A DNA stretch of 5,158 nucleotides, taken from positions 1 through 5,158 of the forward strand of contig PMLF01000115.1 in the NCBI GenBank assembly GCA_003158755.1. Direction: 5' to 3'. The stretch is from Elusimicrobiota bacterium. GTDB taxonomy: Bacteria > Elusimicrobiota > Elusimicrobia > FEN-1173. Numbering within the stretch: the first letter of the stretch is position 1; every line of letters begins with the position of its first letter. This document shows positions 1 to 5,158 of the stretch, one piece after another. The notes under the pieces were generated by a model that saw only the letters and a list, made by a program, of their open reading frames with translations, had not been told where the DNA came from and searched no databases. The position numbers and the translations under genes were made by a program.

Positions 1-1
1 C

Positions 2-649
2 AAGGCCTTCGAGCAGGCGGCCGGGTTCCTCCGCATCCCCGATTCCCACCACCCCTTGGACGCCAGCGCCGTTCACCCGGAACGATACGCCCTCGTGGAA
101 AATATGGCCAAAGACCTGGGCTGCACCGTGCCCGACCTGATGAAGAACAAGTCCCTCCGGGACAAGATAGACGTCAAGAAATACGTGTCGGCCGAGGTGG
201 GACTTCCGACGCTTCAAGACATCCTCAAGGAATTGGACAAGCCCGGCCGGGATCCCCGGAAGAAATTCGAGGCCTTCGCTTTCGCCGAGGGAGTTCACGA
301 GATGACGGACCTCCAGGAGGGGATGGTTCTTCCCGGGTTGGTGACCAACGTCGCGGCTTTCGGGGCGTTCGTCGACATCGGTGTCCACCAGGACGGTCTG
401 GTCCACATCAGCGAGCTGTCGGACAACTATGTCAAGGACCCGATGACCGTTGTGAAGGTGGCGCAGAAAGTAAAGGTCACCGTCGTCTCCATCGATTTGG
501 AACGGAAGCGGATCGCTCTCTCCATGAAATCCAAGCCCACCCTCGGCGCGAAGCGCCCCGAGGGAAAAAGGCCGGGGGAGACGAAGGCTCCGGAGTTCCG
601 CCACGAATGGCAGGACAAGCTGGCGGGGCTGACCAATCGCTTGAGATAA
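2..649 (+). CDS. tex: Tex-family S1 RNA-binding protein, C-terminal 215 residues (5' end outside window)
   Basis: Reading frame 2 is open from the window edge, so the gene begins upstream; an internal TTG at 56 is not its start. The first residues (KAFEQAAGFLRIP) and the stretch around PTLQDILKELDKPGRDPR at about fragment residues 69-88 are typical of the helix-hairpin-helix region of Tex, a cytoplasmic nucleic-acid-binding protein linked to transcription in bacteria. An S1 domain follows at about residues 104-176, with the family signature GAFVDIGVHQDGLVHISELS. A basic, proline-rich linker and a short terminal helix ending in LTNRLR complete it, as in other Tex proteins. Full-length Tex is about 770 residues in E. 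coli, so roughly the last quarter is visible. The stop TAA at 647-649 overlaps the next gene's ATG, which suggests co-translation. Family assignment is firm; the cellular role here is inferred from the family. Confidence 0.93.
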   Translation, partial: KAFEQAAGFLRIPDSHHPLDASAVHPERYALVENMAKDLGCTVPDLMKNKSLRDKIDVKKYVSAEVGLPTLQDILKELDKPGRDPRKKFEAFAFAEGVHEMTDLQEGMVLPGLVTNVAAFGAFVDIGVHQDGLVHISELSDNYVKDPMTVVKVAQKVKVTVVSIDLERKRIALSMKSKPTLGAKRPEGKRPGETKAPEFRHEWQDKLAGLTNRLR

Positions 650-1659
650 TGCTCTCCCTTCAGCTGACGGTTTTCGTCATCCTGTTCGCGCTTTCCATGT
701 TCTTTTCGGCGTCGGAGGCGGCGCTGACGGCGCTTTCCACGCTCCGCATGAAGCGGCTGTCCGTGGAGCGTCCGTCCCTGCGGCCGGCACTCTCCGACTG
801 GTTGATCCACCCCCACCGGCTCCTGATGACCATACTCGTCGGAAACAACGTCGTCAACGTCGCCGCCTCCAGCCTTTTCTACACGCTGGCCCTTCCGCTC
901 TCCGCCCTGGTTCCCGGGAAGCTCCTGGCCGTCCTCCTGTGGCTTGCCGCCACGGCCCTGTTCGTGGCCGGGGGGGAGGTGGTGCCCAAGATCGTCGGAC
1001 GAGTGTACCGCGAGAAGATCTGCGAGGGGGGGTTGCCTTTCCTCCATTGGCTGAAGGACGCGCTGTACCTGGTATGGGGGCCCGTGGAATGGGTCTTGGA
1101 AAAAGCCTCCCCGCGGCTGGCCCTGGGGGCGGCCAATCCGCTCATGGCGACGAGTCTGGAAGAACTCCAGTACGCCCTCACCCAATCCGAGTCCCAAGGC
1201 CGGGTCCCGGCCGACGCGGCGGAGATGATCCGCCGGGTGGTGCGGCTCCCCGAGCGCACCGCGGCCCAGATCATGACGCCCGCCGATAAAGTGGATGGCC
1301 TCTCCCTGGACTTCCTCTCCGGCCGCCGCGCGGCGGATTTCTACGCGGACGTCCTCGTCGAAAGCGGCCGCACCCGCCTGCCCGTTTTCCGGCGGGGGGA
1401 CGTCGTCGGTTACGTGAACGCCATGGACTTGGTGGGCGCCTCCGAGCCGCCTCCCCTGGAGACCATGTTGCGCCCCATCCATAAAGTCCCGCCCGACGCC
1501 AAGGCGCCGGACCTCCTTCAATTCTTTAAAAGCCACGGGGACCCCATGGCCGCCGTCCAGGACGGAGACCGGTTCCTGGGATTGGTCACCTTGGAAGACG
1601 TCCTCGAAGAGATCGTCGGCGAAATTCTCGACGAGTACGACGCGGAGAGAAAAAAGTGA
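649..1659 (+). CDS. CNNM/CorC-type membrane protein 1 (DUF21 + CBS pair, no CorC_HlyC domain)
   Basis: Probable inner-membrane divalent-cation (Mg2+) transporter or sensor of the HlyC/CorC (CNNM) family, 336 residues. The DUF21 domain covers about residues 1-150: TM1 carries the family motif FSASEAAL (19-26), the next helix GNNVVN (65-70), and a later segment GEVVPK (109-114). A CBS pair follows at about 200-325. Its first repeat has TRLPVF and MDLV, and the second ends in GLVTLEDVLEEIVGEI (311-326). The protein stops ten residues later, so the C-terminal CorC_HlyC domain is absent. I chose ATG 649 because it overlaps the tex stop as TAATG and puts the hydrophobic helix at the N-terminus; it has no clear ribosome binding site, fitting translational coupling. 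An in-frame ATG at 607, with GGAG 11 bases upstream, would add 14 residues and is less likely. CBS2 is divergent (DPMAAVQDGD where relatives have HMAIVVDE). Direct Mg2+ transport is not proven for all members. Confidence 0.9.
   Translation: MLSLQLTVFVILFALSMFFSASEAALTALSTLRMKRLSVERPSLRPALSDWLIHPHRLLMTILVGNNVVNVAASSLFYTLALPLSALVPGKLLAVLLWLAATALFVAGGEVVPKIVGRVYREKICEGGLPFLHWLKDALYLVWGPVEWVLEKASPRLALGAANPLMATSLEELQYALTQSESQGRVPADAAEMIRRVVRLPERTAAQIMTPADKVDGLSLDFLSGRRAADFYADVLVESGRTRLPVFRRGDVVGYVNAMDLVGASEPPPLETMLRPIHKVPPDAKAPDLLQFFKSHGDPMAAVQDGDRFLGLVTLEDVLEEIVGEILDEYDAERKK
1644..1649 (+). promoter_or_regulatory. Ribosome binding site for the second CNNM gene
   Basis: GGAGAG lies inside the end of the first CNNM gene, six bases (all A) before GTG 1656. 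It decides the start of the second gene: the GTG overlaps the upstream TGA stop as GTGA, and no other in-frame start nearby has a comparable site. Confidence 0.7.
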
Positions 1660-2654
1660 CACCTCTCTTCCTTAAAGGCGTTCTCGCCCTGGCCTGCCTG
1701 CTCGTGAGCGCCCTGTCCAGCCTGGCGGAGACGTCCTTTTTGAGCCTCTCCCGCCTTCAGCTCGGACGTTTGGAGAAGGTCTTCCCCGGGAGACTTTCCT
1801 TTTGGATCGACGACCCGGACCGGGCCCTGGCGGTCATCCTATTGATCAACAATCTGGTAAACGTCGGCATCGGGTTCCTGGCCGCTTCGGCCGCCCTCGA
1901 CGCGAAAGCCGCTTTCGGGATCCCTTTCCGATGGGGGGGAATCCTTTTTCCCGCCGCGGCCGCGGCCGCCGTCGTACTTTTCAGCGAAATCATCCCCAAA
2001 ACCGCCGCGCGACTCTCCTCGGAGAGGATCGCCTTGTTCCTGGCGCCTCTCCTGCGTTCCGTCACCCGCGTTTTGGCGCCGCTGGTCCAGGGTCTGGTGG
2101 ACGGGACAGGCGCCTTATTGGAGAGGATATCCTCCCGCGTGAAAGCCGAGGGGCCCTGGGATCCCCACGTGATCCGGGAGATGTTGGAAACCACTTCCCT
2201 CTCCCGGACGGCCCGGTCCGTCGTGACGGGGCTCTTGGAATTCGACCACCGGCCCCTGGAGGCGGTCATGGTCCAGCGGCAGGAAATCTTCGCCGTGGAC
2301 ATCTCGCTCCCCCGCAAAGAGGTGGTGCGACGGGTGGCGGCGTCCGGCTATTCCCGGGTGCCCGTCCATCGGGGCTCCATGGACCGCGTCCTGGGCGTGC
2401 TTTACACCAAAGACCTCCTGGCCGCCGCGAGGGAATCGGGCCTCATCGTCCTTGAAGACCTCATCCGTCCCGTTCTCCGGGTGTCCGGCGGCACGCCGCT
2501 CCCCGCCATCCTGCGCCGGTTCCGGGAAGGCAAGCTCCATATGGCCCTGGTGGTCGACCGCTCGGACCGCGTGCGGGGCCTCGTGACCTTGCAGGACCTG
2601 CTGGAGGCCATCGTCGGCCCCGTCGCCGAAGAGTCCGCCCTGAAAAAACTGTAA
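1656..2654 (+). CDS. CNNM/CorC-type membrane protein 2 (DUF21 + CBS pair, no CorC_HlyC domain)
   Basis: A 332-residue paralogue of the preceding gene with the same order of domains: hydrophobic TM1 with SSLAETSF (21-28), NNLVN (65-69), an Ala-rich helix (100-105) leading into SEIIPKTAAR (110-119), then a CBS pair at about 200-322. Here the CBS repeats are the more canonical ones (SRVPVHRGSMDRVLGVLYTKDLL region at 233-255; HMALVVDRSDRVRGLVTLQDLLEAIVG region at 295-321). Its TM motifs are altered: the family SxSE becomes SLAE, GNN becomes INN and GEIIPK becomes SEIIPK. It ends 11 residues after CBS2, so it also lacks the CorC_HlyC domain. The GTG start overlaps the upstream stop by four bases and has a good ribosome binding site. 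Gene pairing suggests an inner-membrane heterodimer with the first protein, possibly with this subunit regulatory; that is inference. Family membership is secure; substrate (Mg2+ most likely) is not shown. Confidence 0.9.
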   Translation: MTPLFLKGVLALACLLVSALSSLAETSFLSLSRLQLGRLEKVFPGRLSFWIDDPDRALAVILLINNLVNVGIGFLAASAALDAKAAFGIPFRWGGILFPAAAAAAVVLFSEIIPKTAARLSSERIALFLAPLLRSVTRVLAPLVQGLVDGTGALLERISSRVKAEGPWDPHVIREMLETTSLSRTARSVVTGLLEFDHRPLEAVMVQRQEIFAVDISLPRKEVVRRVAASGYSRVPVHRGSMDRVLGVLYTKDLLAAARESGLIVLEDLIRPVLRVSGGTPLPAILRRFREGKLHMALVVDRSDRVRGLVTLQDLLEAIVGPVAEESALKKL

Positions 2655-2690
2655 AGGAAGAAAAGGAAGAAAGAGAAGAAAAAGAAAAAA
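2653..2690 (+). other. 38-base uninterrupted polypurine tract
   Basis: Every base from within the stop codon of the second CNNM gene to the edge of the promoter is A or G, with AGGAAG/AAGGAAG-like units giving way to an A-rich end. It sits just upstream of the -35 box, where an A-rich stretch could act as an UP element or a bent or easily melted segment. No hairpin is present, so it is not a rho-independent terminator, and read-through from the CNNM operon into the receptor gene is possible. The role is unknown. Confidence 0.6.
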
Positions 2691-2701
2691 TTGTTGACAA
2701 T
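2690..2701. promoter_or_regulatory. Candidate operator: 12-bp dyad over the -35 box
   Basis: ATTGT-TG-ACAAT is a perfect five-base-arm dyad with a two-base centre that contains most of the -35 hexamer. A dimeric repressor bound here would block RNA polymerase. It does not resemble the usual Fur consensus. Short dyads arise easily by chance, so this is only a candidate. Confidence 0.25.
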
Positions 2702-2722
2702 CGAAAGATCAACCCTTATCCT
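2694..2722 (+). promoter_or_regulatory. Sigma70-type promoter of the TonB-dependent receptor gene
   Basis: A perfect -35 hexamer TTGACA (2694-2699), a 17-base spacer and TATCCT (2717-2722, four of six matches to TATAAT) form a well-spaced housekeeping promoter. Transcription would begin near 2729, leaving a leader of about 28 bases before ATG 2757. It lies in the only real gap of the window, consistent with the receptor being transcribed separately from the CNNM genes. Confidence 0.65.
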
Positions 2723-2739
2723 TTACACGTTTCCAGCCC

Positions 2740-2752
2740 AGGAGAGAGGTGA
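2740..2752 (+). promoter_or_regulatory. Ribosome binding site of the receptor gene
   Basis: AGGAGAGAGGTGA contains two overlapping Shine-Dalgarno-like cores, the nearer (GAGGTGA) ending four bases before ATG 2757. This, together with the signal peptide that begins there, fixes ATG 2757 as the start rather than the TTG at 2691, which lies upstream of the promoter's -10 box. Confidence 0.8.
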
Positions 2753-2756
2753 ACCG

Positions 2757-4937
2757 ATGAAAACTTGGCTTCGGATGTTTTTAGGGGCGACATTACTGTT
2801 TTCAGCCATTCCACCGGTGCGCGCGGCGTCCGACGTGGGGATGGAGGAAATGCTTTTCGGGGAAATCCCGACGGTCGTGACGGCGTCCAAGAGTGAGCAG
2901 TCCTTGAACAAAGCCCCGGCGGTCATGACGGTCGTCACCGCCGAGGACATCAAGCGCATGGGCCTCCGGACCCTGGAAGAAGTTTTGAAACGGGTGGCGG
3001 GGTTCTACATGACCTCCAGCACCGATTGGCAGACCATCGGTTCCCGCGGAATGATCAACGACACGAATTACCACTACCTGATCCTTTACGACGGCCACTC
3101 CACGGGCTCCGTCAACGGCTTCGGCCTGGGGAACGCCTACGTCATCCCCACACTATCCAATGTCAAGCAGATCGAGATCATTCGTGGCCCCGGATCGACC
3201 ATGTGGGGCAACGAGGCGGCTTTGGGCATTATCAACGTCATCACCAAGACCGGCGCCGAGCAAAAAGGAATCCAAGTGACGTCGGATTATTCCTCCAGGG
3301 ATCAGCAGGAGATGCAGAACGTCATGGTGGGCGGAGAAACCCCCGACAATAGTTCGAACTACCTGGTATCGGCCACTTACTTCGACCGGATGGGCTGGAG
3401 CGAAAACCACGCCAACCCGAACTTCGGACATTACAAGACCGGCAGCTTTAACAACGCCTCCGCGTGGGACCCCTGGAATCCCAGTTGGGAGCTTTATGGA
3501 AAAGTCAAGGCCGGCCAGTTCTCCTTCTTGGCCCGGGACCTCAATTTTTCCTCGAAACGAATGGCCGAAAACACGTTCGGCCGGCACGGAAACCGTGATT
3601 ACGCCAACTCCTTCGTCGAGATCGGTCATGAATTGCCCACGGGGGACGCGAGCTCCTTGGAGACGAAAATCTTCTCGGACAAGACCTTGAGGGACCGCTA
3701 TCCCACGGCCAACGCCAATCCCGGAGATCCCGGAAACGCCAACGTTGAAAATGAAATATATGAGGAGAGCGGCGTGGGAGCCGAGACGATGTGGAAAGGA
3801 GCCTTCGGAACCCATTCGAATTTCGGTTCCGACAACGTCCTCTCGTTTACGAAGCATGAGTTGAAGATCGGCGCCCGAGCCGTTCGGACGAAAGTCGGCC
3901 CGAATAAATATTTGAGCATGGCGGCCAATTCCGAGACGATGTCGACGGCCCAAGCGACGATCTACGAAAAAACCAAGCCCGGAACGGACGTCAAATACGC
4001 GGCCTACGCCGAAGACCAATGGAGCGTCGTCAACTGCCTTGACCTTTTCGGAGGCATCCGTTTTGACAACGATCATTTCCTCTCTCCGAGGAAGGAAAGG
4101 GAGATCGTTCCCCGGGCGGGTTTGATCTTTTTCCCGACGAACGCGTTGACGTTCAAATACATGGTTGATACGGCCGATGTCCGCCCCCAGGTCAACCAGG
4201 AGGACCGCAACAACCGGACCCCCGCCGCCAACCAAGCGCCCGCGATCCCTTACCCGTATGTGCAGCCGGAAGGGATCATCACCCACACCATCAACGCCAT
4301 GTACGCCAAAAACGGGCTTCAGTCCTCGCTCACGGTTTACGATATGTATATCCGTGATTATTACGCCGCCGGAGGTTTAATCGGGGGGCTCCCGTCCTGG
4401 TCGAACAACTTCGGGAACCTCGGCGAGGCCCATTCCCGGGGAGTGGAGCTTGAGTTGAAAAAGAAGGTGGGGTCCCTGGAGTTGTACGGGAACTATTCCT
4501 ACTCCGCCGCCAAGCTATCCACAAAAGCATTTGCTTTTGGTGGGGCCGGAACCACTTGGTTCACCGACTCCCACAGGGAATGGCTGGCGGAACCCCACCA
4601 AATCTACAACCTCGGGGCCAACGTCGACATCACGCCCAAAATATTGTGGAACGTCCACCTGCGCGGCTGGATGGACGGACGGGAGATCGTTTGGACCGCA
4701 CCCGGGACGGCTTTGCAGCCGACCCAGACGGCCAACCTGAACGTCAGGAAAGCGGGCGAGAAATACGTGGACACGAACCTTCGCTTCGAGGACGTCTTCG
4801 GTTGGCCTTTGAGCGTGGCCGTCTATTCTTGGAATGTTTTCAATACAGCGGGCAAGGAAATGCTGGCGCCCTCCACCTACGGCTACCGCCTGGAAGAACC
4901 CCGCACCATCGGCGGCAACGTCAGCTATAAGTTCTAA
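2757..4937 (+). CDS. TonB-dependent outer-membrane receptor
   Basis: A complete 726-residue outer-membrane receptor that should import a scarce ligand (siderophore, cobalamin, or other) using TonB-ExbBD energy. Residues 1-23 are a Sec signal peptide (MKTW, hydrophobic core, likely cut after VRA). IPTVVTASK (37-45) is a TonB-box-like segment. The plug domain covers about 46-166, with TAEDIKRMGLRTLEEVLKRV, a GSRGM motif at 95-99, and the family signature IEIIRGPGSTMWG (139-151) followed by GIINVITK (157-164). The rest is a beta-barrel with alternating aromatic strands. It ends GGNVSYKF with a terminal Phe, as expected for BAM-assembled barrels. There is no STN signalling domain and no N-terminal carboxypeptidase-like domain, so it does not look like a FecA-type transducer. 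The ligand cannot be read from the sequence. It has its own promoter; a secreted protein follows 47 bases downstream and may be co-transcribed. No frameshift is seen. Confidence 0.95.
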   Translation: MKTWLRMFLGATLLFSAIPPVRAASDVGMEEMLFGEIPTVVTASKSEQSLNKAPAVMTVVTAEDIKRMGLRTLEEVLKRVAGFYMTSSTDWQTIGSRGMINDTNYHYLILYDGHSTGSVNGFGLGNAYVIPTLSNVKQIEIIRGPGSTMWGNEAALGIINVITKTGAEQKGIQVTSDYSSRDQQEMQNVMVGGETPDNSSNYLVSATYFDRMGWSENHANPNFGHYKTGSFNNASAWDPWNPSWELYGKVKAGQFSFLARDLNFSSKRMAENTFGRHGNRDYANSFVEIGHELPTGDASSLETKIFSDKTLRDRYPTANANPGDPGNANVENEIYEESGVGAETMWKGAFGTHSNFGSDNVLSFTKHELKIGARAVRTKVGPNKYLSMAANSETMSTAQATIYEKTKPGTDVKYAAYAEDQWSVVNCLDLFGGIRFDNDHFLSPRKEREIVPRAGLIFFPTNALTFKYMVDTADVRPQVNQEDRNNRTPAANQAPAIPYPYVQPEGIITHTINAMYAKNGLQSSLTVYDMYIRDYYAAGGLIGGLPSWSNNFGNLGEAHSRGVELELKKKVGSLELYGNYSYSAAKLSTKAFAFGGAGTTWFTDSHREWLAEPHQIYNLGANVDITPKILWNVHLRGWMDGREIVWTAPGTALQPTQTANLNVRKAGEKYVDTNLRFEDVFGWPLSVAVYSWNVFNTAGKEMLAPSTYGYRLEEPRTIGGNVSYKF
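4519..4543 (+). repeat. AT-rich inverted repeat inside the receptor gene
   Basis: CAAAAGCA (4522-4529), TT, and TGCTTTTG (4532-4539) form a perfect eight-base-arm inverted repeat. CCA (4519-4521) and TGG (4541-4543) extend it to 11 pairs with one bulged G at 4540. It encodes part of a barrel strand or loop (STKAFAFGG) in an otherwise GC-rich gene. An mRNA hairpin is possible; function is unknown and may be nil. Confidence 0.45.
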
Positions 4938-4971
4938 GGGGGATGATGACCATGACACCATTTAAAAATAA

Positions 4972-4979
4972 AGGCGGTG
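4972..4979 (+). promoter_or_regulatory. Ribosome binding site of the last gene
   Basis: AGGCGGTG matches AGGAGGTG at seven of eight positions and ends five bases before ATG 4985. It supports that start over the in-frame ATGs at 4943, 4946 and 4952. A second purine run, AAGGGGG at 4936-4942, could serve ATG 4952 at nine bases. Confidence 0.6.
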
Positions 4980-4984
4980 CCCCG

Positions 4985-5158
4985 ATGAAAAATATCGTCA
5001 AGGGAATTCTCGCGGCCGTTCTGTTGTCGGCCCTGCTGGCGCCGAAAGCGGCGCTGTTCGCGGCGGCCGGCGACGCCGGCGCTCCAGACGCCTTTTTCGT
5101 AATGCGTCGCCACGGCGCCGCGGAGGTAAAGACGCGGTTGGACGCCGTCTGTCTTATG
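4985..5158 (+). CDS. Unrecognised exported protein, N-terminal 58 codons (3' end outside window)
   Basis: An open frame starts at ATG 4985 and runs off the window. The first 30 or so residues are a clear Sec signal peptide: a charged start (MKNIVKG), a hydrophobic core (ILAAVLLSALLA) and an Ala-rich end with likely cleavage near FAAA. There is no lipobox Cys, so it is not an obvious lipoprotein. The visible mature part (about 28 residues, including DAFFVMRRHGAAEVKTRLDAVCLM split over a single segment) matches no family I can name. The gene follows the receptor by 47 bases with no terminator between, so the two probably share a transcript, and the protein may be a periplasmic or envelope partner; that is inference. 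In-frame ATGs at 4943, 4946 and 4952 could add up to 14 residues ahead of the signal peptide, but the better ribosome binding site and a normal n-region favour 4985. Confidence 0.7.
   Translation, partial: MKNIVKGILAAVLLSALLAPKAALFAAAGDAGAPDAFFVMRRHGAAEVKTRLDAVCLM

Noticed and set aside
427..1662. Long open frame of 411 codons on the minus strand
   Set aside because: It lies antisense to tex and the first CNNM gene. Its product is rich in Gly, Arg, His and Pro with no recognisable domain, as expected from the complement of GC-rich codons.
1951..1974. GC-rich repetitive stretch of GCCGCGGCC-like units
   Set aside because: It is explained by a run of six Ala codons in a transmembrane helix of the second CNNM protein.
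1802..2455. Plus-strand open frame of 217 codons overlapping the second CNNM gene
   Set aside because: The product is a Pro/Gly/Arg-rich shadow in the wrong frame. The overlapping frame has clear DUF21 and CBS motifs.
2691..2756. TTG at 2691 as an earlier start of the receptor
   Set aside because: It overlaps the -35 box of the promoter and would place 22 residues ahead of a normal signal peptide. ATG 2757 has a strong ribosome binding site.
3153..4286. Open frame of 377 codons on the minus strand within the receptor gene
   Set aside because: It is antisense to a secure TonB-receptor gene, has low-complexity Gly/Arg/Val composition, and has no domain or ribosome binding site I can support.
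4946..4955. ATGACCATGA, identical to the first bases of lacZ alpha in cloning vectors
   Set aside because: The match ends after ten bases and the following sequence is unrelated to lacZ, so vector contamination is not supported.
5066..5096. GC-rich inverted repeat (GCCGGCG-A-CGCCGGC, 5066-5080) with a T-run at 5092-5096, resembling a terminator
   Set aside because: It sits inside the open frame of the last gene, the loop is too small for the full stem, and the T-run is 11 bases away from the stem.

Overview
The window reads as ordinary chromosomal sequence from a GC-rich, double-membraned (Gram-negative-type) bacterium. The envelope type follows from a full-length TonB-dependent outer-membrane receptor with a Sec signal peptide. 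Taxonomy cannot be fixed from this sequence. Any phylum name (Elusimicrobiota, Nitrospirota or a deltaproteobacterial relative, for example) would be a guess. All recognisable genes are on the + strand and nearly every base is coding.

Layout. Positions 2-649 hold the last 215 codons of a Tex-family RNA-binding protein (helix-hairpin-helix region plus S1 domain). Its stop overlaps the start of the next gene (TAATG at 647-651). Positions 649-1659 and 1656-2654 encode two consecutive, divergent CNNM/CorC-type membrane proteins, each a DUF21 transmembrane domain followed by a CBS pair, joined by a GTGA overlap. Both stop right after the second CBS domain and so lack the usual C-terminal CorC_HlyC domain. 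The three genes look like one translationally coupled operon.

Positions 2655-2756 are the only sizeable non-coding gap. It holds a 38-base pure-purine tract, a good sigma70-type promoter (TTGACA-17-TATCCT), a 12-bp dyad over the -35 box and a strong ribosome binding site. Positions 2757-4937 encode the 726-residue TonB-dependent receptor. After a 47-base gap, position 4985 starts a secreted or envelope protein that runs off the window and that I do not recognise.

How the genes may work together. The CNNM pair is probably an inner-membrane Mg2+ (or other divalent cation) transporter or sensor, plausibly a heterodimer. The receptor takes up an unidentified ligand across the outer membrane and may share a transcript with the exported protein after it. 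I saw no mobile element, CRISPR array, tRNA or rRNA. The points most worth a second look are the asymmetric, C-terminally shortened CNNM pair and the compact regulatory region before the receptor gene. I did not find convincing evidence of a wholly new system.
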